64,000 bases of DNA from Thiosulfatimonas sediminis (GCF_011398355.1 NZ_AP021889.1:1798001-1862000); one strand, 5' to 3'; positions 52,470 through 60,347 are shown, counted from the first letter of the stretch. The notes: generated by a model from the letters alone, not told the origin. Made by a program: numbers and translations.

Positions 52470-52580
52470 GGTATGGTTTAAGGATCGACCGGCAAGCCGG
52501 TTATCTGCAAAGTGATCCGCAGCGCAGATTAAGGGTACTTACTGAAGTAAGCAAAGGTTCTGGTTAGACTGAACCAGCAC
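52470..52580 (-). promoter_or_regulatory. Orphan core motif of the leader family
   Basis: Reverse strand: hairpin CTGGTTCAGTCTAACCAG, CCTTTGC-hairpin (GCTTACTTCAGTAAGT), ACCCTTAAT, stem ATCTGC/GCAGAT with loop GGATC pairing to GATCC beyond ACCGG-CTTG-CCGGT. No matching platform or clear start codon follows; it may control a small gene between 52,150 and 52,470 or be a relic. Confidence 0.7.
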
Positions 52581-52763
52581 AGGGAAATCGTTGTTTGATG
52601 CAAATTTTACACGAACTAACCCCACATCAAAACAGGAAAAAACATAAAGCGAACGATAAAAAAACAGATAAAGACACATTTCAATACAGAAAAATATTGA
52701 AATATCCCCTTCAAATCAAAGAAAAATAGAGAAAAGCGGCGGTAAGAATTACCGCCACAAAGA

Positions 52764-53288
52764 TCAAAGCTTCCATTCAAAATCTGAAATCTGCTCATAA
52801 CCCACATTCGCAAGCCAGGCTTCGCGTGTTTTCAACTCAGGATCTTGTGGATCAAGAGTAACAGTTGGGTTTTGTTTTTTGAAATAGTCTGTTTTAGAAA
52901 GCTTCTCAGCTTCAAAAACGAGATCACCATTGACTTTCATCATATCAATGGTCAAAAGACGACCTTTGATAGAAGCATACGTTTTATTGTTATGCTCAAA
53001 AGCTTCTGGGAAAATATCCCCAACTTTAGCAGTAACCAAAACTTTTTGCTGATCAGAAATTGATTCTTGCCATTGCTGAAGCAAGCTTAACGCATCACTT
53101 CCGCGAACAATACAATCAACATAAGTATATTCCACATCATCAGAAGATCCTCGCAAAAAAGCCAAGGTAACAGACGTGAAAGGATTACCTTTTTTTGGCT
53201 TTACTTCACGCATACGATTAACGTAAGCAAGACCAGTTAGGTGAAGATTGAAGAAATTAGCTTGGTTGTTATTAGCTGTAGTAGTCAT
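52764..53288 (-). CDS. DUF3577 / STY4534-family ICE replication protein
   Basis: About 174 residues from MTTTANNNQANFFNLHLTGL (ATG at 53,288; an upstream in-frame ATG lies inside the leader). NRMREVKPKKGNPFTSVTLAFLRGSSDDVEYTYVDC is the family hallmark, and the rest follows the OB-like pattern of STY4534. Members are named replication proteins of ICEs. Leader RNA 12 controls it. Confidence 0.9.
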   Translation of the reverse strand: MTTTANNNQANFFNLHLTGLAYVNRMREVKPKKGNPFTSVTLAFLRGSSDDVEYTYVDCIVRGSDALSLLQQWQESISDQQKVLVTAKVGDIFPEAFEHNNKTYASIKGRLLTIDMMKVNGDLVFEAEKLSKTDYFKKQNPTVTLDPQDPELKTREAWLANVGYEQISDFEWKL

Positions 53289-53475
53289 AAGAATATCTCC
53301 TAAGATATAAAAAAATAAAAAAGGGATATATCTCGACCCCAAGGGATAGAAATATATCCCAAGGGGCACTGACTTTTAAAAAGATCCATCGACATCGGAG
53401 CGTCGATTGCAGCAAATGGATCGATGGGCTGCTAAGGGTGCTTACCTAAGTAAGCAAGGGATCGCTCAAAAAGAA
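53289..53475 (-). promoter_or_regulatory. Structured leader RNA 12
   Basis: Reverse strand: CCCTTGC-hairpin (GCTTACTTAGGTAAGC)-ACCCTTAG, stem GCAGC/GCTGC with loop GATCC pairing perfectly to GGATC beyond hairpin ATCGAC/GTCGAT, then platform CCCC-GGGATA/TATCCC-GGGG with loop GATATATT facing a strand that can also pair with the GGAGATAT ribosome site. Confidence 0.8.
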
Positions 53476-53494
53476 CGAAAAAAACAGTTATATT

Positions 53495-55618
53495 TTAAGC
53501 GGTTTTACGTTTCTTTGAAACCGTTTTACGCTTACTTTTTCCACCTTTTTTCATGTACTTGCCAATAAAATCACTGCAAACAGACATACTTTGCAAGCAA
53601 TCCGGTGGAAGCTGAACACCATTCTGCTCAGCAAGCTTAATCGCCAACTCCTTCTGTTTATCCGAGGGCTGGCGCAACTTTAAAACTTCAGGACGGTATT
53701 TATCAATAAACGCCGACAATTTCACCATGCTCTTGCGAATTTCTGGCGCAATCTCAATATTCAATTCAGTCGCCAACAACTCCGCATACTTCAGCTGATT
53801 ATCCGTCGGGGGAAAGGACGCTTTATAAGCATCCGCATTTGCCGATAGAAATTCAGACACAGCCCTGCCGCTCGATAGATCAACCTGATCGACCGATAAC
53901 CCCAAGGCATTAGCCATCTTATTAACCGCTGCAATCTGCTTATCACTCGGCTTATAATCACGCTGATCGGGCGGTAAAAAGAAATCTTCAGCCCCGCCTT
54001 CAAATTCCAATTTATCGCGCACATCGGCAAAGACTTGTCTAAACACTCGATCGATACACGCCTTGTAACTCAGCTCACCATTTGAAACCAGATCCATTTG
54101 ATCTTCAGATTCCGCAGTAAATTCATACTCCATAAACCCAAAACCAGACAATGAATCACGCAACTCAAGGCCAACTTGTGTGGGAGCTAAAGACTTTGAC
54201 TTAGTAACCCCGATATAACCCCTTGTCCGGATATTCGTCATTATCGAAGCCCAGGTAGCAGGGCGACCAATCCCCAGCTTCTCCAACTCACCCAGAATCG
54301 ATGCCTCAGTGTAAAGCGCCGGTGCCTTGGTTTGCTTATCCAATACACGGCTTTCAACAACATCAAAAAACACATCCTGTTCATCATCAATAACCGGCAA
54401 AATGCGATCATCAGACTTGCCGGTTACAACCATAAACCCAGGATCAACGACCACCGAACCTGACGCAGTGTACTCAAACTTACGACACATCGACACCAAA
54501 GTCACCTTGGTATCATTTAGCTTGGCCGGTGCCAACTGAGAAGCAAGTGCTTGCTTATAAATCAACTCATAAAGTTTTGATGCAGAATCAGAAACCCCGG
54601 AAACTGATTCAACCGTAAAGTCGGTTGGACGAATCGCCTCATGCGCCTCTTGCGCATTTGCCACTTTGGACTTAAAAGCATTAGGTTTATCCGGAAGCGG
54701 ATAACATTTCGACAACGCAAACTGCCTCAGCATATCGATCGACTCTGGTGCCAACTCAACAGAATCCGTTCGGTGATAAGTTATGTAAGCCGCTTCATAC
54801 AGCTCTTGAGCTGCTTTCATTGCCTCAGCCATCGGAATACCAATTTTGGTAGCCGCCATCTGCATAGCCGACGTTGTAAACGGAGCAGATGGATTTCGAG
54901 TGCGATTCTTGCGCTCAACCTGAACCACCTCAACCCGATCAACACCAGCTGCTTGCTGCGCCAACTCCCGATCAAAATTGTATTTTGCGCCATCCTTCAA
55001 CACTGAGCCATAATTCCACTCAACTTTAAAATCACCCAAATCCAATTCTGCGCCATAGTATGATTCTGGCTCAAAAGCCTGGTTGTCACGCCAACGATCG
55101 ACAATCAACCGCAACATCACTGACTGAACCCGACCGGCAGATAACCTTTTTTGCATACGGCGCGACAAAACTGGCGACACCATATACCCGACCAATCGAT
55201 CTAACGCTCGTCGAGACTCCTGCGCACGAACCAAGTCCAAATCAATCGAACCCGGATTAGAGACCGCTTTAGTAATCGCCTCTTTAGTAATCGCATTAAA
55301 CTTAACTCGCAAGGCTTCTCGAACAGGAATCTTTAACATGGTTGCAAGGTGCCAAGCAATTGCCTCACCTTCACGATCCAAATCCGTTGCCAAATACACC
55401 TTATCCGCATTAGCCGCCAACTTCTTCAGATTGGAATAAGTCTTCTTACCCTTATCGGTCAAAACATATTTAAGCTTCCAGCTTTCATACTCAATCCCCA
55501 TCGCATCACCGGGCAAATCACGAATATGGCCAAGTGACGCGGCAACCGTCCACCCTGAACCTAAATAGGACTGAATTTTTTTCACTTTTCCAGGCGATTC
55601 AACAATAAACAAATTCAT
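53495..55618 (-). CDS. topA: Type IA topoisomerase (TopA-like, ICE-encoded)
   Basis: A 707-residue topoisomerase I: TOPRIM domain with MNLFIVESPGKVKKIQSYLG and DLDREGEAIAWHL, and the active-site Tyr in AAYITYHRTDSVEL (near residue 283). Instead of C-terminal zinc fingers it has three related helical modules (PSDKQIAAVNKM, PTDNQLKYAELLA, PSDKQKELAIKLA) ending in a basic tail. Relaxes supercoils during transfer replication. Starts at 55,618 (TGATG overlap). Confidence 0.93.
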   Translation of the reverse strand: MNLFIVESPGKVKKIQSYLGSGWTVAASLGHIRDLPGDAMGIEYESWKLKYVLTDKGKKTYSNLKKLAANADKVYLATDLDREGEAIAWHLATMLKIPVREALRVKFNAITKEAITKAVSNPGSIDLDLVRAQESRRALDRLVGYMVSPVLSRRMQKRLSAGRVQSVMLRLIVDRWRDNQAFEPESYYGAELDLGDFKVEWNYGSVLKDGAKYNFDRELAQQAAGVDRVEVVQVERKNRTRNPSAPFTTSAMQMAATKIGIPMAEAMKAAQELYEAAYITYHRTDSVELAPESIDMLRQFALSKCYPLPDKPNAFKSKVANAQEAHEAIRPTDFTVESVSGVSDSASKLYELIYKQALASQLAPAKLNDTKVTLVSMCRKFEYTASGSVVVDPGFMVVTGKSDDRILPVIDDEQDVFFDVVESRVLDKQTKAPALYTEASILGELEKLGIGRPATWASIMTNIRTRGYIGVTKSKSLAPTQVGLELRDSLSGFGFMEYEFTAESEDQMDLVSNGELSYKACIDRVFRQVFADVRDKLEFEGGAEDFFLPPDQRDYKPSDKQIAAVNKMANALGLSVDQVDLSSGRAVSEFLSANADAYKASFPPTDNQLKYAELLATELNIEIAPEIRKSMVKLSAFIDKYRPEVLKLRQPSDKQKELAIKLAEQNGVQLPPDCLQSMSVCSDFIGKYMKKGGKSKRKTVSKKRKTA

Positions 55619-55800
55619 CAAATCAACCCTCGCTTCTCTAATTCAGCACCAATTATTGAATCAACATCCAGACAACCATAAGGAACAGGGACTTCAACAA
55701 TCTGAAAGCTGACGGTTTGATACTCATCTAAATCTAACAACTCTTTTAATTCAAAAGAACCATCATCAAACAATACCACTTCAGCAAAATAATCACCCAT
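55618..55800 (-). CDS. Hypothetical 60-residue acidic protein
   Basis: MGDYFAEVVLFDDGSFELKE, then VPVPYGCLDVDSIIGAELEKR. Coupled to topA by a 1-nt overlap and 2 nt after ssb. Acidic, no motif. The position suggests a helper of ssb or topoisomerase. Confidence 0.65.
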   Translation of the reverse strand: MGDYFAEVVLFDDGSFELKELLDLDEYQTVSFQIVEVPVPYGCLDVDSIIGAELEKRGLI

Positions 55801-55802
55801 GA

Positions 55803-56219
55803 TTAAGCCTCGTAATTGCCTTGCCCTTGCTGACCAAACCCATTCTGATCATCGCGTTTACGCATAACCACATGATCAATGCGATTCATCTTGATCAACA
55901 CATCACCAGCCTGACAATTCACCGCCAAACCCAAACCAACGGTTCCATCATCTTTTTGAAATAAAGAAGGGCGCAAAGCACCTGACACCTGAATACGCAT
56001 CCCTTTCTGCAACACATTTAATGGTGCTAAAGAATCCCCTTTACCCCAAACGGTTACGTTATACCAATTCTGTGTACCCTCACGAACTTGAACACCTTCA
56101 TCTGTCTGCTTGTACTCTTCACATACCAGACTAATTTCAGCCAAGCTTCGATCACCTTGCTGTTTAAAAACCAAATCTTGCCCGATATTTCCAGTCAACT
56201 TAACTTCTTGATTTGCCAT
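55803..56219 (-). CDS. ssb: Single-stranded DNA-binding protein
   Basis: About 138 residues from MANQEVKLTGNIGQDLVFKQ with AGGAGG upstream. OB fold with RSLAEISLVCEEY and WYNVTVWGKGDSL near residue 60-75; acidic C-terminal tip ending GQGNYEA rather than the DIPF-type tip, so interaction with host SSB partners may differ. Upstream codons are rejected because they run through the palindrome. Confidence 0.88.
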   Translation of the reverse strand: MANQEVKLTGNIGQDLVFKQQGDRSLAEISLVCEEYKQTDEGVQVREGTQNWYNVTVWGKGDSLAPLNVLQKGMRIQVSGALRPSLFQKDDGTVGLGLAVNCQAGDVLIKMNRIDHVVMRKRDDQNGFGQQGQGNYEA

Positions 56220-56281
56220 TGATAATCCTCCTATTAATGGAGACTCAATTAAATCAAACCAAAGAAATACAGACCTTAAAA

Positions 56282-56306
56282 CCAAGTGCACAAATCCAAC
56301 ACTCAA
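56282..56306 (-). promoter_or_regulatory. Palindromic activator box (copy 5, degenerate)
   Basis: CCAAGTGCA is intact; the second arm reads AACACTCAA and keeps only part of the pairing. Leftward TTTAAT (56,253-56,248) starts 41 nt from the centre before ssb. Confidence 0.6.
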
Positions 56307-56339
56307 AACAGCAAAAATCAAATAAGAACAATTCTCACA

Positions 56340-56367
56340 AACTGTTACCACTGGTAACAGTTGTCAA
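56340..56367 (-). promoter_or_regulatory. Second palindrome type (copy 1), ssb promoter region
   Basis: Reverse strand: TTGACA overlaps ACTGTTACCAGTGGTAACAG, a perfect palindrome with ACAGTT next to it. It is flanked on both sides by GAGAATT-TTCTT imperfect palindromes. A repressor site over a strong promoter is the best reading. Confidence 0.65.
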
Positions 56368-56852
56368 GAATAATTCTCATTAAGTAGTCTAGGTAATTTT
56401 CGCCAACTCTCAAATTCCTCAATGAACAGCTCAACCCGCTTCATTTCGTGATAAGAATAATTAAGTGCGTAATTCAAATAACATCGCTTAAAATCCATTT
56501 CGACCACATCACGAATTAACTCATCACTAACGCCTTCAGCCTGACGAAGTATCGAAATCACATCTTCCGATAACAATGAAATTGCTCGCGCTGCATTTGC
56601 AAATCCAAAACACTTCGCAGCTGACAACTTCCACTTCAAAGACCTGGCAGCACTGTCACTCGAACGGTGCAAATAAATCGGCTTCAACTCACCTTTCATA
56701 TTCGCTTTGGACTCATCAAGCAACTCATCCACCTTCTGACTCGCCAATTCATAACGTGCATTCATCATTGCAAAATACTGTTTCGCCTCACGAATCGAAC
56801 CAAAATTCAAATACAACTCATCACGCCAAGCATTCAATTCACTACTATTCAC
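56364..56852 (-). CDS. Putative DUF3158-like ICE protein
   Basis: About 162 residues from a GTG start after GGGGGG (VNSSELNAWRDELYLNFGS, 56,852), with a basic, helical, Ala/Leu-rich sequence (SLKWKLSAAKCFGFANAARAI). In PFGI-1-type elements the gene between PFL_4669 and ssb is usually DUF3158, and length and helical character fit, but the assignment is by position. It carries the first promoter-type palindrome upstream and the second inside its 3' end. Confidence 0.6.
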   Translation of the reverse strand: MNSSELNAWRDELYLNFGSIREAKQYFAMMNARYELASQKVDELLDESKANMKGELKPIYLHRSSDSAARSLKWKLSAAKCFGFANAARAISLLSEDVISILRQAEGVSDELIRDVVEMDFKRCYLNYALNYSYHEMKRVELFIEEFESWRKLPRLLNENYS

Positions 56853-56884
56853 CCAATCCCCCCAAACAAGAACAATTCGCACTA

Positions 56885-56911
56885 ACTGTAACCACTGGTT
56901 ACAGTTATCAA
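56885..56911 (-). promoter_or_regulatory. Second palindrome type (copy 2)
   Basis: Reverse strand: TTGATA then ACTGTAACCAGTGGTTACAG, perfect palindrome, again bordered by GAGAATTGTTCTT and GCGAATTGTTCTT. It lies 33 nt before the GTG of the 56,852 gene. A pair with the ssb copy. Confidence 0.65.
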
Positions 56912-56954
56912 GAACAATTCTCAATAACAAATTTTCATTACACAAAAACCAAAA

Positions 56955-56991
56955 AACCGGAATTGGCTCCCCAAAAGCCAATTCCGGTTTT
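56955..56991 (-). terminator. Terminator/attenuator before the DUF3158-like gene
   Basis: AAAACCGGAATTGGCT/AGCCAATTCCGGTTTT with a short loop; on the reverse strand TTTTTTGG follows. It lies downstream of copy 7 of the activator box and upstream of the second palindrome. It could separate two transcription units or act as an attenuator. Confidence 0.75.
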
Positions 56992-57006
56992 CAAATCTCA
57001 ACACCA

Positions 57007-57043
57007 AATGGTAAGGGGAACGGTGTACCGGCTCCCCTTACCC
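57007..57043. other. Inverted repeat in the leader of the DUF3158-like unit
   Basis: GGTAAGGGGA/TCCCCTTACC with 15-nt loop containing ACGGTGTACCGG, itself self-complementary. Alternative structures next to the 56,955 terminator could form a switch. Confidence 0.5.
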
Positions 57044-57171
57044 TTAAGGGCTATATAGGAACCCCCCAACACAAACCACTGAGCCAATTTCAAATTCCCG
57101 AACCCGCAAAATCAACTGAACCAAATTCATGAAATTCATCTTACCCAAATCACTGACTCAACCATGAAATC

Positions 57172-57196
57172 CCAAGTGTTAAATTCCTGTCCACGA
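57172..57196 (-). promoter_or_regulatory. Palindromic activator box (copy 7, half-site)
   Basis: CCAAGTGTT-AAATTCC-TGTCC: the second arm is largely lost, but TAAGAT (57,143-57,138) starts 41 nt from its centre. The spacer AAATTC matches other copies. Weak evidence alone. Confidence 0.4.
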
Positions 57197-57296
57197 CTTG
57201 AAATTACCCATGCCCCGGCTGTCTATATCTTTTCTGGCTTCATTGATGACAGCTTTTTTTCGCTAATCAAGGAGGGTACAGGTAATGTTAACTCGC

Positions 57297-57548
57297 TCAT
57301 TTTTTCTCACCCGCTTTAGACTGAGCTATATCTAAATCCTTGGCTTCAGCTCTGGAAATCACGCTATCTTCCATAGCTGATTTGTACACTGCCATATAAC
57401 CCGCATCACTAGCGTATTGTTCAGCCCATTTTTTGTATTTTTCCGCTTCGTACTTATCCACACCGGCGGTAAAGTAACTGTAAGCCAAAAAGGCCATTAA
57501 AAAAATAAATGAAAAACCAAAAACGTAAAGTTGTTTTAAACTGGACAT
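57297..57548 (-). CDS. Small membrane protein, 83 residues
   Basis: MSSLKQLYVFGFSFIFLMAF, one transmembrane helix (about 7-26), then a helical Lys/Glu/Ala region. Unrecognised; between the KfrA-like gene and the ssb block. Confidence 0.65.
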   Translation of the reverse strand: MSSLKQLYVFGFSFIFLMAFLAYSYFTAGVDKYEAEKYKKWAEQYASDAGYMAVYKSAMEDSVISRAEAKDLDIAQSKAGEKK

Positions 57549-57612
57549 AATAAATTCACCTCATCCTTTTATTGCATTGTAAAAATTGACTTTAACCAAT
57601 TTACTTTAAAAA

Positions 57613-58569
57613 TCATTTATTAGACTTCATCCTATCTAATTCAGACTGAATATGACCTAATTCCAAGTGACAACTTTCCAGCTTTGAATTTAGCGATTTG
57701 TTATCTGCTTGTGCCCCACCCAACTTCTGATTCAGCTCATTAATCTCACAAACCTGCTGAGCCACTTGTTTCTCAAGCTCGGCTTTACGCTCCGCGATTG
57801 AATCAGCTTTAGATTCAGCCTTAGCCAAATCTGCTACAAATCTTTTAATCTCATCCTGCAAGTCTGCAACAGCCTTTTTATATTCCTTGGCAAGAGCTTT
57901 CAACTCTGCATCATGCTCTTCATCACGACTAACTAAACGCTGCTCCAATTTCTGAATTTCAGCTTTAGCCTCAGCTTTATCAGCAAGACTTTGATCCCTT
58001 TCAGATTTTAACGACTGCTCCAACCCAACTACAGATTTTTCAAAACGCTTACACTCAGCCTCAAGCTCTCTAACCTTTAATTTCTCTTCGGATAACTGAG
58101 ATTCCATACTGCTTATATTCTGTTCCAAGCCTGAAACCACCTCATCCATCCGCTCCTTTTCTTCTTCAGCAACCTGGCGGATAGACTCGGACTCTTTAAG
58201 CTGCACTTCAACTACTTCAAAAGCCTCTGAGATCTCAGCTATCATCGCTTCAAATTCTGCCTTATCAGATTCCCACGCCTGAACCGCATCATTCAATGAT
58301 TTATTAGCCAGATCTTGCGCCTGCTGCCAAACACCAGCCATCAACTGCAAACCAAGCGCCTTAATCTCTTCCGGCATATCAGCGGCTAACGTAACAGGCT
58401 TAGCCATCAAGCCTTTCTTCCAATCTCGCACAACAATAGAAGCATCATTCATTGATACGCGCGCCTCGCGCCGTACAGCATCAACGGTCGGCAACTTATC
58501 ATGGCCGCCCTGCTCATAAAGTGCATTTGCTGCTTCAATAATTCGATCTTTAATCTCTGTACTAACCAT
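57613..58569 (-). CDS. kfrA: KfrA-like DNA-binding coiled-coil protein
   Basis: About 318 residues from MVSTEIKDRIIEAANALYEQ (ATG at 58,569, GGAG upstream). N-terminal KfrA domain (about 5-110, VDAVRREARVSMNDASIVVRDWKKG) is a helix-turn-helix, followed by a long coiled coil (about 130-318). KfrA proteins bind their own promoter and build filament-like assemblies that aid plasmid segregation. Confidence 0.85.
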   Translation of the reverse strand: MVSTEIKDRIIEAANALYEQGGHDKLPTVDAVRREARVSMNDASIVVRDWKKGLMAKPVTLAADMPEEIKALGLQLMAGVWQQAQDLANKSLNDAVQAWESDKAEFEAMIAEISEAFEVVEVQLKESESIRQVAEEEKERMDEVVSGLEQNISSMESQLSEEKLKVRELEAECKRFEKSVVGLEQSLKSERDQSLADKAEAKAEIQKLEQRLVSRDEEHDAELKALAKEYKKAVADLQDEIKRFVADLAKAESKADSIAERKAELEKQVAQQVCEINELNQKLGGAQADNKSLNSKLESCHLELGHIQSELDRMKSNK

Positions 58570-58594
58570 AACAAACTCCAAAACCGTTTAATAA

Positions 58595-58620
58595 TAGTAA
58601 TATTATTATTCTTATTACTA
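58595..58620 (-). promoter_or_regulatory. Putative KfrA operator
   Basis: Inverted repeat TAGTAATA (58,595-58,602) and TATTACTA (58,613-58,620) 25 nt upstream of the kfrA-like ATG, AT-rich with many TATTAT-type -10 choices. Fits autorepression known for KfrA. Confidence 0.55.
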
Positions 58621-58715
58621 CCAAAGTCAACCAAAAACCCACGACCCTAATGATGGCCATAACAAATTTGGCCAAGGCACCGGCATCGATAAGGATCAAT
58701 AAATTACGGGCAAAA

Positions 58716-58738
58716 AAAAGCCGCGACAAGCGCGGCAA
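58716..58738 (-). terminator. Terminator of the regulator operon
   Basis: GCCGCG/CGCGGC with a 5-nt loop, flanked by A8 on the plus strand, so T run on the reverse strand. It ends the 58,766-60,062 unit. Confidence 0.8.
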
Positions 58739-58765
58739 AAGTCGAGACTTACGACTGTATGAAAA

Positions 58766-59332
58766 TTATGATGCTAAATATCCTGACGATTTAAACGAAA
58801 TCCAGTTTTCGTAGTTATGGCTTTTATCTTTTTTAAGCTCGGCCATATAAACCACTCGACGCTTCATGCGACCAAACTCTAATCCAGACACATTGTTCTT
58901 ATAGGACTCGATACAGATAAAATTATCTTCGCTCAATCCTTCAGTAATAACGTCTTTTAGCACCCACGGATCCTGGATAAAGATAACCGCCACATTGCCA
59001 TTGGAACGACCATTATCAAATGCATCACTACCCAGCCATTCAGCAACAGAACTAATTTGTCGTTCCGCTTCATCAATAAAGATGATTTGCGAAGGCAATA
59101 TCTTGGTTGGCAGATTATCCTTAGACAAATCGACATACAGACTACGTTGCAATCTAAAATTCAGCTCTTTAGCTAGAACAGTTTTTCCAACACCAGTTTG
59201 ACCGACTACAAACACCACATTTAAAGCAGCTCCATTGACCAATGCTTTGCGCATTGTTCTTTGCACAAGTTCATGCTGTTCACGGCTAAACAACTCCGGC
59301 GTTGCCGGTTGCTTAAAAAAAGATTCAGTCAT
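58766..59332 (-). CDS. AAA ATPase-like protein
   Basis: A 188-residue P-loop protein: Walker A VVGQTGVGKTVLAKEL (near residue 43), Walker B PSQIIFIDEAERQI (near 84). Overlaps the PFL_4669-type gene by 8 nt. The small size and coupling suggest a helper ATPase in replication or partition, maybe with the ICE's replicon. No more precise family recognised. Confidence 0.8.
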   Translation of the reverse strand: MTESFFKQPATPELFSREQHELVQRTMRKALVNGAALNVVFVVGQTGVGKTVLAKELNFRLQRSLYVDLSKDNLPTKILPSQIIFIDEAERQISSVAEWLGSDAFDNGRSNGNVAVIFIQDPWVLKDVITEGLSEDNFICIESYKNNVSGLEFGRMKRRVVYMAELKKDKSHNYENWISFKSSGYLAS

Positions 59333-60062
59333 TCGTCACCTTCTTTTTTCCAAACCCTGCTATTTTGAGTTTCTTGGTTGGAAATAACTCAGGTGTATAT
59401 TTGTTGTTTGCAATATCTTCCGGAAGTTCGCCCATTTGCTCCACAGCCTCCAAATAAGCTTCAGATCGATCGCGAACATCATTAAGCGTTACTTCAAGCG
59501 GTTTAAATCCACCTATCTCATTCAGCACTCGATTGATTGATCCCCGGCAATCACGAATCCCTTTATCAAAATCTTTCGGTGAAATTAAGGCCATGTGGCG
59601 CAGGGTAATTAACCTTGCAGTAATCTCATCAAGCATGACCAAGCAATAAACAATCTTGTAGGTGTATGGCGTCGCAAAATTCAATTCAACCTTAACCGGT
59701 TTAACACTGAGCGACTTGGCGATATTTAAGCGACCTGCAACAATGTCATGCTGCTCATTGATTTCTTTCAAATACGCGGCCAAGTCATTCTCAGTTTCCT
59801 TAAGCTTAGTTTCGACTTTTTGGATCCACCACTTAGCAAAAGGATTACCCGCCAGGCAGCTACCCCAAATAACACGCAATAATTTAGCGTAAACCGACAT
59901 TCCGGGGATGTGGTGCACGCCACTTGCTTTATCTTCCTTTCGTCCCATAAAGATTTTTAACGCTTCTTTGGTATGCAACTTTAACGAAGCATCCGACTTA
60001 ATCGCGCCAGGCTCGTTAAAATCTTCAGAACTCAACAACTCTTCTTTTTTCTCTTCACTCAT
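59325..60062 (-). CDS. PFL_4669 / AcaB-family ICE regulator (DUF1845)
   Basis: A 245-residue protein: LKLHTKEALKIFMGRKEDK, then IPGMSVYAKLLRVIWGSCLAGNPFAKWWI and PVKVELNFATPYTYKIVYC, the DUF1845 hallmarks (TIGR03761). AcaB of IncA/C plasmids belongs to this family and activates the acaDC genes. It is a candidate transcription factor of the element and is itself preceded by a palindrome copy. Confidence 0.85.
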   Translation of the reverse strand: MSEEKKEELLSSEDFNEPGAIKSDASLKLHTKEALKIFMGRKEDKASGVHHIPGMSVYAKLLRVIWGSCLAGNPFAKWWIQKVETKLKETENDLAAYLKEINEQHDIVAGRLNIAKSLSVKPVKVELNFATPYTYKIVYCLVMLDEITARLITLRHMALISPKDFDKGIRDCRGSINRVLNEIGGFKPLEVTLNDVRDRSEAYLEAVEQMGELPEDIANNKYTPELFPTKKLKIAGFGKKKVTND

Positions 60063-60324
60063 AAAAATACTCTTTCATTACTTCATACTGGCCAACTTCA
60101 TTAAAGCCAAGGAAACAAAAAACGTATCGCCTAGTACCAAAGACAATATGACCGATTTCCAAACCGGTTCCCCGACATTATTGATACAGCCAACAACCCA
60201 GCTACCCAGCTACCCAGCTACCGCCGGTACAATGAAACTAAAGTTACTACTGTTTGACACAAGCTACCCAAAAGGTTCAATTTGTGACAAGGTTACACGA
60301 TTTAAGACAATCAAAACCTCAATT

Positions 60325-60347
60325 CAAGTGCTAACTTTTTGCACTTG
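60325..60347 (-). promoter_or_regulatory. Palindromic activator box (copy 6)
   Basis: CAAGTGC-N9-GCACTTG, 23-nt span equal to the other copies' inner part, inside the 3' end of the 60,331 gene. TAACCT (60,295-60,290) starts 41 nt from its centre before the PFL_4669-like gene. This suggests autoregulation. Confidence 0.68.

Noticed and set aside
17671-53475. Leader repeats as MITEs or other insertion sequences
   Set aside because: Copies differ greatly in sequence while keeping pairings, lie at one fixed position before start codons, and have no target-site duplications.
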